Assembly: GCF_900290235.1 (NCBI RefSeq)
Contig: NZ_OLMK01000050.1
Span: 62,001 to 126,000 of the forward strand
Source of the DNA: Streptomyces sp. MA5143a
Lineage (GTDB): Bacteria > Actinomycetota > Actinomycetes > Streptomycetales > Streptomycetaceae
Length of the DNA stretch: 64,000 nucleotides
Direction: 5' to 3'
This document shows positions 43,899-52,159 of the stretch, piece by piece. Every line of letters starts with the position of its first letter. Within the stretch, counting starts at the first letter, position 1. Below the pieces are notes generated by a model, which was given only the letters and a program-made list of their open reading frames with translations, searched no databases and was not told the origin of the DNA. The position numbers and the translations under genes are program-made.

Positions 43899-45107
43899 CT
43901 ACGTACGATCCCTGTGGCCCTCGCCCTCCTGCCGCTGCGGCTGGACGCAGACCGCGTGGTCCACCAGATCGGTGATGGCGTGGATCTGCCGGGTGGCGGT
44001 CGTCTCGTCGGCGGGTCGGCTGTGCACGGCGACGGTGATGGATACCCGGCCGTCGGCGGTGGTCGCGGGCCATGCCAGATAGCCGAAGCCGCTCCCGCTG
44101 TGCCCCCAGTAGCCGCCGCCGCAGGTCAGCGGCGTCCAGGCCAGCCCCAGCCCGTACCGGGAGCCCGGTACCTCGCCGGGGGTGTCGGGCACGGCGACCG
44201 AGCGCCGCATCTCGGCGAGCTGGGCGGGGGTGAGGAGCCGGCCGCCGAGGAGCGCCGAGAAGAAGCGGTTGGTGTCGGCGGCCGTACTGATGAGCGACCC
44301 GTCGGCGTCCCCGTCGAAGGGGAGGTAGGCGAGGCTGGTGTCGGTGAGGGAACCGGGGCTTGCGCCTGATGCCGACCCGCCCCCCGTTTCCGCCGCCTCG
44401 AACTGCTGGTAGTTCCGCGCGTGGGGCCGGGGCAGCCGGGGGTCGTCGCCCGGCGCGTACGTCCGGGTGAGCCGCAGCGGACGCAGGATCCGCTCCTCGA
44501 CCTCCTTGTCCCAGCTCCGGCCGGTGACCGCCTCGATCACCATCCCGGCGAGGATGTAGTTGGTGTTGGAGTACTCCCAACGGGTGCCCGGCGCGAAGAC
44601 GGGCGGATGCGTCATGGCGAAGGCGACGCGCTGCCGGGAGCTGTGCGTGGTGGAGCGGTGCTTGAGGTATCCGGCGGCGCTCATGTCCGGGAGGACGTCC
44701 GCGATGTAGTCCGGCAGTCCGCTGGTGTGCTGGAGCAGCTGGCGGACGGTGACGCGCCGCCCGTCGTTGCCGTTGCCGCGCACGAGGCCCGGAAGCCACC
44801 GGTCCACGGAGTCCTCCAGGGACAGCCGCCCCTCCCCGACGAGCTGGAGGACGACTGTCGCGACGTACGTCTTGGTGGTGCTGCCGATCCGGATGTACTC
44901 GGAGGGCGGTACGGGAGCCGAGGTCGTGAGCTCCCCCACGCCACTCCGGGCGGTCCGTGCGCCACGGGGCGAGTCCACCCGGACGGACACCCCGGTGACA
45001 CCACTGTCGCGTACGGCGTCGGCGTCACGCTGCAAGGGGTCGCGCGCGGCGCCGGCGTGGGCGGGGGAGAGGGTGCCGAGAAGGGCGAGGACGAGGAGGC
45101 CGGTCAC
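43899..45107 (-). CDS. Secreted serine hydrolase / D-Ala-D-Ala carboxypeptidase-like (S12), damaged 5' end
   Basis: About 402 residues. The motifs are SxxK in RIGSTTKTYVA, YxN in WEYSNTNYILAG and HSG in WGHSGSGFGY, all as in S12 beta-lactamase-fold peptidases. The hydrophobic core and cleavage region of a signal peptide are present (GLLVLALLGTLSPAHA), but the only near start is GTG 45107, directly at the core, with no basic residues or ribosome site. The positive stretch CTRRAGAA that would precede it runs into an opposing gene fragment. The gene probably lost its 5' end and promoter in a deletion. Confidence 0.75.
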   Translation of the reverse strand: MTGLLVLALLGTLSPAHAGAARDPLQRDADAVRDSGVTGVSVRVDSPRGARTARSGVGELTTSAPVPPSEYIRIGSTTKTYVATVVLQLVGEGRLSLEDSVDRWLPGLVRGNGNDGRRVTVRQLLQHTSGLPDYIADVLPDMSAAGYLKHRSTTHSSRQRVAFAMTHPPVFAPGTRWEYSNTNYILAGMVIEAVTGRSWDKEVEERILRPLRLTRTYAPGDDPRLPRPHARNYQQFEAAETGGGSASGASPGSLTDTSLAYLPFDGDADGSLISTAADTNRFFSALLGGRLLTPAQLAEMRRSVAVPDTPGEVPGSRYGLGLAWTPLTCGGGYWGHSGSGFGYLAWPATTADGRVSITVAVHSRPADETTATRQIHAITDLVDHAVCVQPQRQEGEGHRDRT

Positions 45108-45121
45108 GGCGGCGCCGGCGC

Positions 45122-45424
45122 GCCGGGTACACCGCCGAACTCCTCGCCACCGAGCTGATCGCCAACGCCGTGCTGCACACCAAGGGCCCCGCGGCCCTGC
45201 GCGTGCGCTGGACGGGCGGCGCGCTGTGGATCGGCGCGTGGGACGCGGATCCGGAGCCCCCCGGCCCGCCCGGCAGCCCCGGAGGGCCGCACGCCGAGGC
45301 CGGCCGGGGCCTCGCCCTCGTGCGCGCCCGCGCGAACACCTGGGGCTGGCAACCGTCGTCCCGGTTCGGGCAGTCGGGCAAATACGTGTGGTGCGAACTG
45401 CCCTGTGACCTGGCTGCCGCGTGA
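45122..45424 (+). pseudogene. RsbW-like ATP-binding (anti-sigma) protein, 5'-truncated
   Basis: The frame GYTAELLATELIANAVLHT, then RGLALVRARANTWGW and a C-terminal GKYVWCELP, is the middle and end of a HATPase_c anti-sigma factor-like protein: the N-box ELIANAVLH and the G-box region RGLALV are visible. The first 40 or so residues are missing; the frame dissolves at about 45120, where the opposing serine hydrolase also loses its start. GTG 45170 could start a remnant peptide, but it would lack the N box. Confidence 0.65.
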
Positions 45425-45459
45425 CTCGTTGATCATCCGAACGAAAGGAGGGAGAGCCG

Positions 45460-46395
45460 ATGGTCAGCTCGTCGCACGAGGCGTTGCACCGGATCTTCCA
45501 GAAGGACCCCGGGTTACTCACCCGCACCCTGCAAACCGTGCTGCACGTGCCCTTCCCCGAGCCTCGCGAGTTCGCCGCCATGAACGTCGACCTCACGGAG
45601 ATCGAGCCGGTCGAGCGGCGCGTCGACACGCTGCTGAGGGCGGAGACCGACGAGGGGACGTATCTCCTGGTCGTCGAGTCGCAGGGCAAGAAGGACGAGG
45701 ACAAGAGGCGCAGTTGGCCGTACTACCTCAGCTACCTGTACGCAAAGTACCGGTGCGACCCGGTACTCATCGTGATCACGCAGAGCGCCGCGACGGCCCG
45801 CTGGGCGGGAGAGCCCATCCATCTGGGCGTGCGCGGCTGCCCCTCGCTGACGGTGCGACCCCTGGTGCTGGGCCCGGACAACGTACCGGTTATCGCAGAC
45901 GCGTGGACGGCCAAGCAGGACCCGGCTCTCGCGGCGCTCTCGGCGATGACACATGGCAGGGGCGTCCAGGCTGCCGCCATACTGGAATCCCTGGTGGCCG
46001 GCCTGAAGAGCCTTGACGCGGACAGCGCCGCGGTCTTCGTGCAGTTCGTCGACTCATGCCTGGTGGATCCCCAGGCGCTCAAGCTGTGGAGGGACTTGAT
46101 GACGCAGATGCAGTACTTCTGGCGACACCCGCTGGCTGAGCAGACGCGGGAGGAAGGCCGGGAGGAAGGCCGGGAGGAAGGCCGGGAGGAAGGCCGGATG
46201 GAGGCCCGCGCCGAGATGGTCCTCCAGATCCTCGAGTGGCGGGGCATCCCGGTACCGGACACGGTCCGCGAGCGGGTCAACTCCTGCACGGACCGGACGC
46301 AGCTCACGAACTGGGGGGAGCGAGCCCTCCATGTGGCCGAGGCGGAGGACCTGTTCCGTGCCAGCGGCCCGGCGTCCGGCGAATTCCGCGTCTGA
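45460..46395 (+). CDS. Rpn-like PD-(D/E)xK nuclease/transposase-related protein
   Basis: A 311-residue protein of a type abundant in Streptomyces. The N-terminal region (about residues 50-110: LLRAETDEGTYLLVVESQGK then YLSYLYAKY) looks like the PD-(D/E)xK core of Rpn/YhgA-like recombination-promoting nucleases. Near residue 230 it has a repeated REEG tetrapeptide, a charged helix. AAAGGAGGG lies eight bases before the ATG. A role in DNA transactions is likely from the family; its target is unknown. Confidence 0.75.
   Translation: MVSSSHEALHRIFQKDPGLLTRTLQTVLHVPFPEPREFAAMNVDLTEIEPVERRVDTLLRAETDEGTYLLVVESQGKKDEDKRRSWPYYLSYLYAKYRCDPVLIVITQSAATARWAGEPIHLGVRGCPSLTVRPLVLGPDNVPVIADAWTAKQDPALAALSAMTHGRGVQAAAILESLVAGLKSLDADSAAVFVQFVDSCLVDPQALKLWRDLMTQMQYFWRHPLAEQTREEGREEGREEGREEGRMEARAEMVLQILEWRGIPVPDTVRERVNSCTDRTQLTNWGERALHVAEAEDLFRASGPASGEFRV
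46147..46194 (+). repeat. 12-bp tandem repeat in the Rpn-like gene
   Basis: Four perfect copies of CGGGAGGAAGGC in a row, with a fifth degenerate copy following, encode the REEG repeats. As a multiple of 3 it can expand or shrink without breaking the frame. Confidence 0.9.
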
Positions 46396-46444
46396 GAGCA
46401 CTAGGTCCCGGAGCCGCATGTGCTCCCGCCCGGTCACTCGGCGG

Positions 46445-46879
46445 TCACCCGAGGGCATCCCCCGGCGGCAGCGCTTCGCCCTCCTCCGCCGACCGAATCG
46501 GCCGCAGCCACAGCCACGTCAGGAAGAACACCCCCAGCGCGAGCATGCCGAGGACCGTCCACAGGTTGATGTTGACGCCCTCCGCCTTGTCGATCTCGGC
46601 GTCGGACGCGGTGAAGTCCGCGAGGGTGACGATGACGCCGTAGACCACGAAGAAGCCGCCGATGATGCGGCGGATGTCGAAGAGGCGGATGTCGAAGAGT
46701 CGGGCCGCGGTGGCGGACCTGCCCTCCAGTTCGGTGACCTCGCGCCGCACGTCGTGCTCGGAGTACCCGGAGCGGACGGCGTGATCGGGGTGTTTCCGCC
46801 CGCGGTGCCCGCGGTGCCCGCCGTGCTCGGCGTCCTCGTGGCGCCCGGAGTGCTCAGGAGGCCCGGGGAAGCCGGACAC
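46445..46879 (-). CDS. Small two-helix membrane protein
   Basis: About 144 residues from GTG 46879 (GGAGG nine bases upstream). The N-terminal 60 residues are polar and His-rich (HSGRHEDAEHGGHRGHRG), followed by RRIIGGFFVVYGVIVTLADF and WTVLGMLALGVFFLTWLW membrane segments. It directly follows the symporter fragment with close spacing, an arrangement suggesting it once formed an operon with the symporter. No function known. Confidence 0.7.
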   Translation of the reverse strand: MSGFPGPPEHSGRHEDAEHGGHRGHRGRKHPDHAVRSGYSEHDVRREVTELEGRSATAARLFDIRLFDIRRIIGGFFVVYGVIVTLADFTASDAEIDKAEGVNINLWTVLGMLALGVFFLTWLWLRPIRSAEEGEALPPGDALG

Positions 46880-46899
46880 CGGTGTCGGTCCTCCGGTCG

Positions 46900-47152
46900 T
46901 CAGAACGAGCACGGGATGTAGCAGGCGGCGGCCAGCACGACCACGCCCCAGCCGAGCAGCGCCGGCCGACGGTACCACGCGTCGCCACCCTCCGCGGGCG
47001 GCTCCTCCATACCGGGCGAGCGCGTGCCGTACACCAGCCCCTGGAGCTCCTCCTCCGGCTTCGGCGCGGTGAAGAGGGACACCGCGACCATCACCACCGC
47101 GCCCGCCACGAACCCAGCGAGCAGCCCCAGCCCGGCGGCGGGATACCGCATG
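46900..47152 (-). pseudogene. Sodium:solute symporter, C-terminal fragment
   Basis: The 83 residues from ATG 47152 include a membrane helix (GLLAGFVAGAVVMVAVSLFT) followed by KPEEELQGLVYGTRSP, a hallmark of the last part of SSS-family symporters, and a final helix. The remaining 450 or so residues are missing upstream, where unrelated sequence leads into the gal promoter. A deletion removed most of the gene. Confidence 0.7.
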
Positions 47153-47239
47153 CGCGGCTCACTTCGGTCGGCGACGACGGATGGGTGACGGCAGCGGGGC
47201 AGGGGGGACACGGAGGCGGGTGACACCAGTGGCGCCACC

Positions 47240-47372
47240 GGTTGGTGTTCTGGTGATCTTTGTTTAATTGTGATGGTGACGAGCCTGGGGACTTGTGCTT
47301 TGATGTGTTCGGTTCTGTTTGGTGAGCTCGATGTCGTGATGGCTTGATCGCTTGATCGCTCGATTGCGGGTA
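47240..47372 (+). promoter_or_regulatory. gal operon control region (galP1-like) with repeated hexamers
   Basis: The spacer is unusually T-rich and repeats TGAT-type hexamers: GGTGAT, TGTGAT, GGTGAC, TTTGAT, CGTGAT, then CTTGATCG twice in tandem followed by CTCGATTG (about 47343-47370). A complex operator of direct hexamer repeats is known for the glucose-sensitive, galactose-dependent galP1 promoter of Streptomyces. It lies right before galT. Confidence 0.6.
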
Positions 47373-47389
47373 CGGATGGGGAGTCCGGC

Positions 47390-48451
47390 GTGAAGAAGAC
47401 CTCGACCCGGCTGGCCGACGGTCGTGAGCTGATCTACTACGACCTGCGCGACGACACCGTGCGCGACGCGGTGGACAAGCGACCCCTGGAGCGCACCGTC
47501 ACCACTTCGGAGGTGCGCAGGGACCCGCTGCTCGGCGACTCCGTCGCGATCGCCTCGCACCGGCAGGGCCGCACCTACCACCCGCCGGCCGACGAATGCC
47601 CCCTGTGCCCCTCCCAGGGCGACCGGCTCAGCGAGATCCCCGACTCCTCGTACGACGTCGTCGTGTTCGAGAACCGCTTCCCGTCACTGGCCGGCGACTC
47701 CGGCCGCTGCGAGGTCGTCTGCTTCACCTCGGACCACAACGCGGCCTTCGCCGACCTCACCGAGGAGCAGGCCCGCCTCGTCCTGGACGCCTGGACCGAC
47801 CGCACCGCGGAGCTGTCGCATCTCCCCTCCGTCGAACAGGTCTTCTGCTTCGAGAACCGGGGCGCGGAGATCGGCGTGACCCTCGGCCACCCCCACGGGC
47901 AGATCTACGCCTACCCCTTCACCACCCCCCGCACCGCCCTGATGCTGCGCTCACTCGCCGCCCACAAGGACGCCACCGGCGGGGAGAACCTCTTCGACGC
48001 CGTACTGGAGAGCGAACTCGCCGGCGACCGGATCGTCCTGGAGACCGAGCACTGGGTGGCGTTCGTGCCGTACGCGGCGCACTGGCCGTACGAGATCCAC
48101 CTCTACCCCCGCCGCCGTGTGCCGGACCTTCTGGCGCTCGACGAGGACGCGCGTGCAGAGTTTTCCCAGGTTTATCTGGAACTCTTGAGGCGCTTCGACC
48201 GGATCTTCGGCGAAGGTGAACCGCCCACGCCGTACATCGCCGCCTGGCACCAGGCACCGTTCGGCGCGCTGGAGGAGTTCGAGGGCGTCAACCGCGACGA
48301 CTTCGCGCTCCACCTCGAGCTTTTCACCATCCGCCGCACCTCCGGCAAGCTGAAATTCCTCGCGGGTTCCGAATCCGGCATGAACGTGTTCATCAACGAC
48401 GTGCCGCCGGAGCGCGCGGCCGAGCGACTGCGAGAGGTAGCGAGTTCATGA
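47390..48451 (+). CDS. galT: Galactose-1-phosphate uridylyltransferase
   Basis: A 353-residue HIT-superfamily enzyme. The zinc-binding [11 protein letters not shown] and the active site [12 protein letters not shown] (nucleophilic second His) are visible. It exchanges UDP between glucose-1-P and galactose-1-P in the Leloir pathway. GTG 47390 follows GGGGAG. It is the first gene of galT-galE-galK; its stop overlaps the galE ATG. Confidence 0.95.
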   Translation: MKKTSTRLADGRELIYYDLRDDTVRDAVDKRPLERTVTTSEVRRDPLLGDSVAIASHRQGRTYHPPADECPLCPSQGDRLSEIPDSSYDVVVFENRFPSLAGDSGRCEVVCFTSDHNAAFADLTEEQARLVLDAWTDRTAELSHLPSVEQVFCFENRGAEIGVTLGHPHGQIYAYPFTTPRTALMLRSLAAHKDATGGENLFDAVLESELAGDRIVLETEHWVAFVPYAAHWPYEIHLYPRRRVPDLLALDEDARAEFSQVYLELLRRFDRIFGEGEPPTPYIAAWHQAPFGALEEFEGVNRDDFALHLELFTIRRTSGKLKFLAGSESGMNVFINDVPPERAAERLREVASS

Positions 48452-49410
48452 GCGGCAAGTACCTGGTCACGGGCGGCGCGGGTTACGTCGGCAGCGTGGT
48501 CGCCCAGCATCTGCTGGAGGCGGGCCACGAGGTCGTCGTCCTCGACAACCTGTCCACGGGCTTTCGCGAGGGCGTACCGGCGGGCGCGTCCTTCGTCGAG
48601 GGCGACATCCGGGACGCCGCGAAGTGGCTGGACGCGTCCTTCGACGCGGTCCTCCACTTCGCCGCGTTCTCCCAGGTCGGCGAGTCCGCCGTGAAGCCCG
48701 AGAAGTACTGGGACAACAACGTCGGCGGCACCATGGCGCTGCTCGGCGCGATGCGCGAGGCGGGCGTGCGCAAGCTTGTCTTCTCGTCGACGGCCGCCAC
48801 GTACGGCGAGCCCGAGACCACCCCGATCGTGGAGTCCGCGCCGACCCGCCCGACCAGCCCCTACGGCGCCTCCAAGCTCGCCGTCGACCACATGATCACC
48901 GGCGAGGCGGCCGCCCACGGCCTGGGCGCGGTGTCCCTGCGCTACTTCAACGTGGCCGGCGCCTACGGCTCCTGCGGCGAGCGCCACGACCCCGAGTCCC
49001 ACCTGATCCCGCTGGTCCTCCAGGTCGCGCAGGGCCGCCGCGAGGCGATCTCCGTCTTCGGCGACGACTACCCGACGCCCGACGGCACCTGCGTCCGCGA
49101 CTACATCCATGTCGCGGACCTCGCCGAGGCGCATCTGTTGGCGCTGGACGCCGCGGTGGCCGGCGAGCACCTCATCTGCAACCTGGGCAACGGCAACGGC
49201 TTCTCCGTCCGCGAGGTCATCGAGACGGTCCGCAAGGTCACCGGTCACCCCATCCCCGAGGTCGTCGCCCCCCGCCGCGCCGGCGACCCGGCGATCCTGG
49301 TCGCCTCCGCGGCCACGGCCCGCGACCGCCTCGGCTGGAACCCGTCCCGGGCGGACCTCGCGGGGATCGTGGCGGACGCGTGGGAGTTCGCGCGGCGACA
49401 GGCCGGATGA
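48448..49410 (+). CDS. galE: UDP-glucose 4-epimerase
   Basis: A 320-residue short-chain dehydrogenase-type epimerase: NAD loop [15 protein letters not shown], catalytic Ser in FSSTAATYG and YGASK catalytic pair, late [15 protein letters not shown]. It interconverts UDP-glucose and UDP-galactose. Its ATG overlaps galT's TGA. A repeat-rich 200-bp spacer separates it from galK. Confidence 0.95.
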   Translation: MSGKYLVTGGAGYVGSVVAQHLLEAGHEVVVLDNLSTGFREGVPAGASFVEGDIRDAAKWLDASFDAVLHFAAFSQVGESAVKPEKYWDNNVGGTMALLGAMREAGVRKLVFSSTAATYGEPETTPIVESAPTRPTSPYGASKLAVDHMITGEAAAHGLGAVSLRYFNVAGAYGSCGERHDPESHLIPLVLQVAQGRREAISVFGDDYPTPDGTCVRDYIHVADLAEAHLLALDAAVAGEHLICNLGNGNGFSVREVIETVRKVTGHPIPEVVAPRRAGDPAILVASAATARDRLGWNPSRADLAGIVADAWEFARRQAG

Positions 49411-49446
49411 GGCCTGCCCTCGGCCGTGCACCGGTGAGGGTGTCGA

Positions 49447-49560
49447 CCGGTGAGTGCGCCGGCCGGGGTGGGTGTGGGCCGGTGAGTGTGCCGGCCGGGG
49501 TGGGTGTGGGCCGGGGTGCCGGTCGGTAGGTTCGGCCGGTGTCGCGGTCGGTAGGTTCGG
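49447..49560 (+). repeat. Minisatellite between galE and galK
   Basis: Two tandem copies of a 32-bp unit (49447-49478 and 49479-49510, one difference) starting CCGGTGAGTG, then CGGTCGGTAGGTTCGG at 49520-49535 and again at 49545-49560 (25-bp period), then TCGGATCGT twice. No gene. It lies within the gal transcript. Confidence 0.85.
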
Positions 49561-49612
49561 TCGGATCGTTCGGATCGTCGGCCGGTGGGCAAGGAAAGGT
49601 CAGGGTCAGGGC

Positions 49613-50848
49613 ATGAGCGAGGCCGTAGAGGGCGAGGCCGTGGAGGTCGGAGCCGTGGACGCCGGGTCCGTCGAGTCCGGGGCCGTCGAGTCCGGGGCCG
49701 AGGTCGCTGTCGCCGAGCGGTTCGAGGAGCTGTACGGGACGGCGCCGGAGGGGGTGTGGGCGGCTCCGGGCCGGGTCAACCTGATCGGCGAGCACACCGA
49801 CTACAACGACGGCTTCGTCATGCCCTTCGCCCTCCCGCACACCACCGTCGCCGCGGTCTCCCGCCGCACGGACGGCGTCCTGCGCCTGCACTCCTCCGAC
49901 GTGGACGGCGGTGTGGTCGAGCTGACGCTGGACGGGCTGGCCCCCGAGTCGGACCGCGACTGGACGGCGTACCCGGCGGGCGTCGTCTGGGCTCTGCGCG
50001 AGGCCGGCCACGCGGTGACCGGCGCGGACGTGCACCTGACGTCGACGGTCCCGACCGGCGCCGGCCTCTCCTCGTCGGCCGCGCTGGAGGTCGTGGTGGC
50101 CCTGGCCCTCAACGACCTCTTCGACCTCGGCCTGAAGGGCTGGCAGCTGGCCCGCCTCTGCCAGCGCGCGGAGAACGTCTACGTGGGCGCGCCCACCGGC
50201 ATCATGGACCAGACGGCGTCGGCGTGCTGCGAGCAGGGCCACGCCCTGTTCCTCGACACCCGTGACCTCTCCCAGAAGCAGATCCCCTTCGACCTGGCGG
50301 CCCAGGGCATGCAGCTGCTGGTCGTCGACACCCAGGTCAAGCACTCCCACAGCGAGGGCGAGTACGGCAAGCGCCGCGCGGGCTGCGAGAAGGGCGCGGC
50401 CCTGCTGGGCGTGGACGCCCTGCGGGACGTGGCGTACGACGACCTCGACGCGGCGCTGGAGCGCCTCGGCGACGAGGAGGAGGTGCGCCGCCTGGTCCGC
50501 CACATCGTGACGGAGAACCACCGGGTCGAGCAGGTGGTCGCCCTGCTGGAGGCGGGCGGGACACGGGCGATCGGCCCCGTCCTGATCGAGGGCCACGCGT
50601 CACTGCGCGACGACTTCCGCATCTCGTGCCCCGAGCTGGACCTGGTCGTCGACACGGCGATCGCGTCGGGCGCGCTGGGCGCGAGGATGACGGGCGGCGG
50701 CTTCGGCGGCTCGGCGATCGTCCTGGTCGAGTCGGCGGACGCGGACACGGTCACGAAGGCGATCCAGGAGGCGTTCGCCGCGGCGGACTTCACGGCACCG
50801 AGGGTGTTCGTCGCGGTGCCGTCGGCGGGGGCACGGCGGGTGTCCTGA
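49613..50848 (+). CDS. galK: Galactokinase
   Basis: A 411-residue GHMP kinase. Galactose motif GRVNLIGEHTDYNDGFVMP, ATP loop TGAGLSSSAALEV and C-terminal MTGGGFGGSAIVL are present. It phosphorylates galactose. The N-terminus has about 30 extra residues rich in Val, Glu, Gly and Ala (VESGAVESGAEVAVAERF) encoded by a 15-bp tandem repeat (49670-49699), which most galactokinases lack. ATG 49613 has AGGGTCAGGG upstream. Confidence 0.95.
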   Translation: MSEAVEGEAVEVGAVDAGSVESGAVESGAEVAVAERFEELYGTAPEGVWAAPGRVNLIGEHTDYNDGFVMPFALPHTTVAAVSRRTDGVLRLHSSDVDGGVVELTLDGLAPESDRDWTAYPAGVVWALREAGHAVTGADVHLTSTVPTGAGLSSSAALEVVVALALNDLFDLGLKGWQLARLCQRAENVYVGAPTGIMDQTASACCEQGHALFLDTRDLSQKQIPFDLAAQGMQLLVVDTQVKHSHSEGEYGKRRAGCEKGAALLGVDALRDVAYDDLDAALERLGDEEEVRRLVRHIVTENHRVEQVVALLEAGGTRAIGPVLIEGHASLRDDFRISCPELDLVVDTAIASGALGARMTGGGFGGSAIVLVESADADTVTKAIQEAFAAADFTAPRVFVAVPSAGARRVS

Positions 50849-51088
50849 CCCAGACCCCCCTGGGCGACCTCTGTGGGCCGCGCCCAGCCGACGACGTACC
50901 GCTTCACGTACACCGTCGGAGGGGCGCGGCCCAAGCATGAGGTTCCCGCACGCATGAGGTTCCCGCACGCATGAGGTTCCCGCACGCATGCGCTTCCCGC
51001 GCATATACCGAGGGAGTCGTGCCCTGCGCACCCGAGGGGGTCCGAGCCGCGCTGCTCGGTCTCAGAAGAGCAGTGGGAGGTCACCCGG
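50849..51088. repeat. Spacer with 17-bp tandem repeats after galK
   Basis: CATGAGGTTCCCGCACG occurs three times in perfect tandem at 50936-50986, with a fourth, degenerate copy to 51003. There is no gene. GGGAGG at 51075-51080 serves the small gene that follows. Confidence 0.85.
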
Positions 51089-51304
51089 GTGGGGGATCCG
51101 CCGCGGCTTGCGATCTTGGGGGAGTACAAGCGGGGCCCGGACAGGACTGTCTCCCGCCACTGGACGATCGAACGCGGGGACAGTGGCCGTCTCGAAGCGA
51201 CGGAGGCCTTCCGCTTCGACGGGGCAGAGCTGCGGGACCCTCTGCGCGACGCCGTCCTCGAGTCAGGATGGGCCTGGCGCGGGGTGATATTCGGGAGGTT
51301 GTGA
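51089..51304 (+). CDS. Small hypothetical protein
   Basis: A 71-residue frame (MGDPPRLAILGEYKRGPDRT, RLEATEAFRFDGAELRDPL) from GTG 51089 with GGGAGG eight bases upstream and third positions mainly G or C. It has no known motif and could be the remains of a larger gene. Confidence 0.45.
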   Translation: MGDPPRLAILGEYKRGPDRTVSRHWTIERGDSGRLEATEAFRFDGAELRDPLRDAVLESGWAWRGVIFGRL

Positions 51305-51453
51305 CCAGTGAGGGCAGAGTCTGCCGGGGCATGGGCTTGTGGTCGCTGTATGACTGAGTGCGCGATCAGCGCAGCGACCATGGACGTGTGACGGCGCTGC
51401 TCGTCTCGCCCCAAGTGACAGCGGATCTCCCTGCGGCAGCCGGCACTCCTGCC
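51305..51453. other. Spacer between the small gene and the GNAT gene
   Basis: No gene or distinct signal seen in this short convergent gap. Confidence 0.25.
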
Positions 51454-51897
51454 TCACCCCAACCGCTTGGTCAACGTGTACTCCGTAACCCCCGGCGGAT
51501 AGTCCGGGATCACGCACACCACCTCGTAGCCCAGCTTCTGGTAGAAGGCGGGGGCCTGGAAGTCCCAGGTTTCCAGGCGGGAGGCCCGGCAGCCGCGGTC
51601 GGTGTGGGCCGTGCGTTCGGCCTCCCTCAGGAGGTGGGAACCCAGGCCCGAGCCTCGGGTGTTCTCGTCGACCCACAGGTACGTGACGTGCAGCCAGGTC
51701 GCCCAGGTGTGGCCCACCAGGCCGCCCCTGAGGGTGCCCGCGGCGTCGAGGGCCCAGATGTGCAGGGGCGTCTCCCGTTCGTCGGGGGTGCCGCGCAGCT
51801 CGCGCAGGACCGGTGAGGCCGCCGTGTTGGTGGCCCGCAGCCGGGAACGCAGCAATTGGGCTCGTTCTCTGTCGACTTCTGTCTCGATCCGAAACAT
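51454..51897 (-). CDS. GNAT-family N-acetyltransferase
   Basis: A 147-residue protein with the acetyl-CoA loop ENTRGSGLGSHLLREAER and the beta-strand/helix sequence THVTYLWVDE before it, then LETWDFQAPAFYQKLGYEVV, the GNAT motif B. It acetylates an unknown amine. ATG 51897 (MFRIETEVDRERAQ) is the likely start; frame opens 39 bases before. It is divergent from the LuxR-type regulator. Confidence 0.85.
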   Translation of the reverse strand: MFRIETEVDRERAQLLRSRLRATNTAASPVLRELRGTPDERETPLHIWALDAAGTLRGGLVGHTWATWLHVTYLWVDENTRGSGLGSHLLREAERTAHTDRGCRASRLETWDFQAPAFYQKLGYEVVCVIPDYPPGVTEYTLTKRLG

Positions 51898-52159
51898 GCG
51901 GCACACCATAAACGCGTTGGCCAACCAGTTCTGCAAATTACCTTCCGCTCCTGCCCCCCGGCCTTACCCTGATGAACAGCGCCGGTGGGGGCCGGTGCTG
52001 ATCAGGGGGCGAGACAAGTCGGGTACGACGCCCGGAGTGGGGGTAGCGGTTCAGCACGGCGGCGGCCGTGCGGCTGCGGCGCCCCGTCCCAGGTGTAAAC
52101 CGGGGAACATGCCGGGCGCCGTACCCGCGCCGGTCGTCCCCCGACCAGTGGGGGTTTCA

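Noticed and set aside
45025-45436. Open frames on the minus strand across the RsbW-like fragment
   Set aside because: They are the mirror of the plus-strand fragment that has recognisable anti-sigma motifs.
50936-51003. A CRISPR array
   Set aside because: The repeat is 17 bp in direct tandem with no spacers and there are no cas genes.
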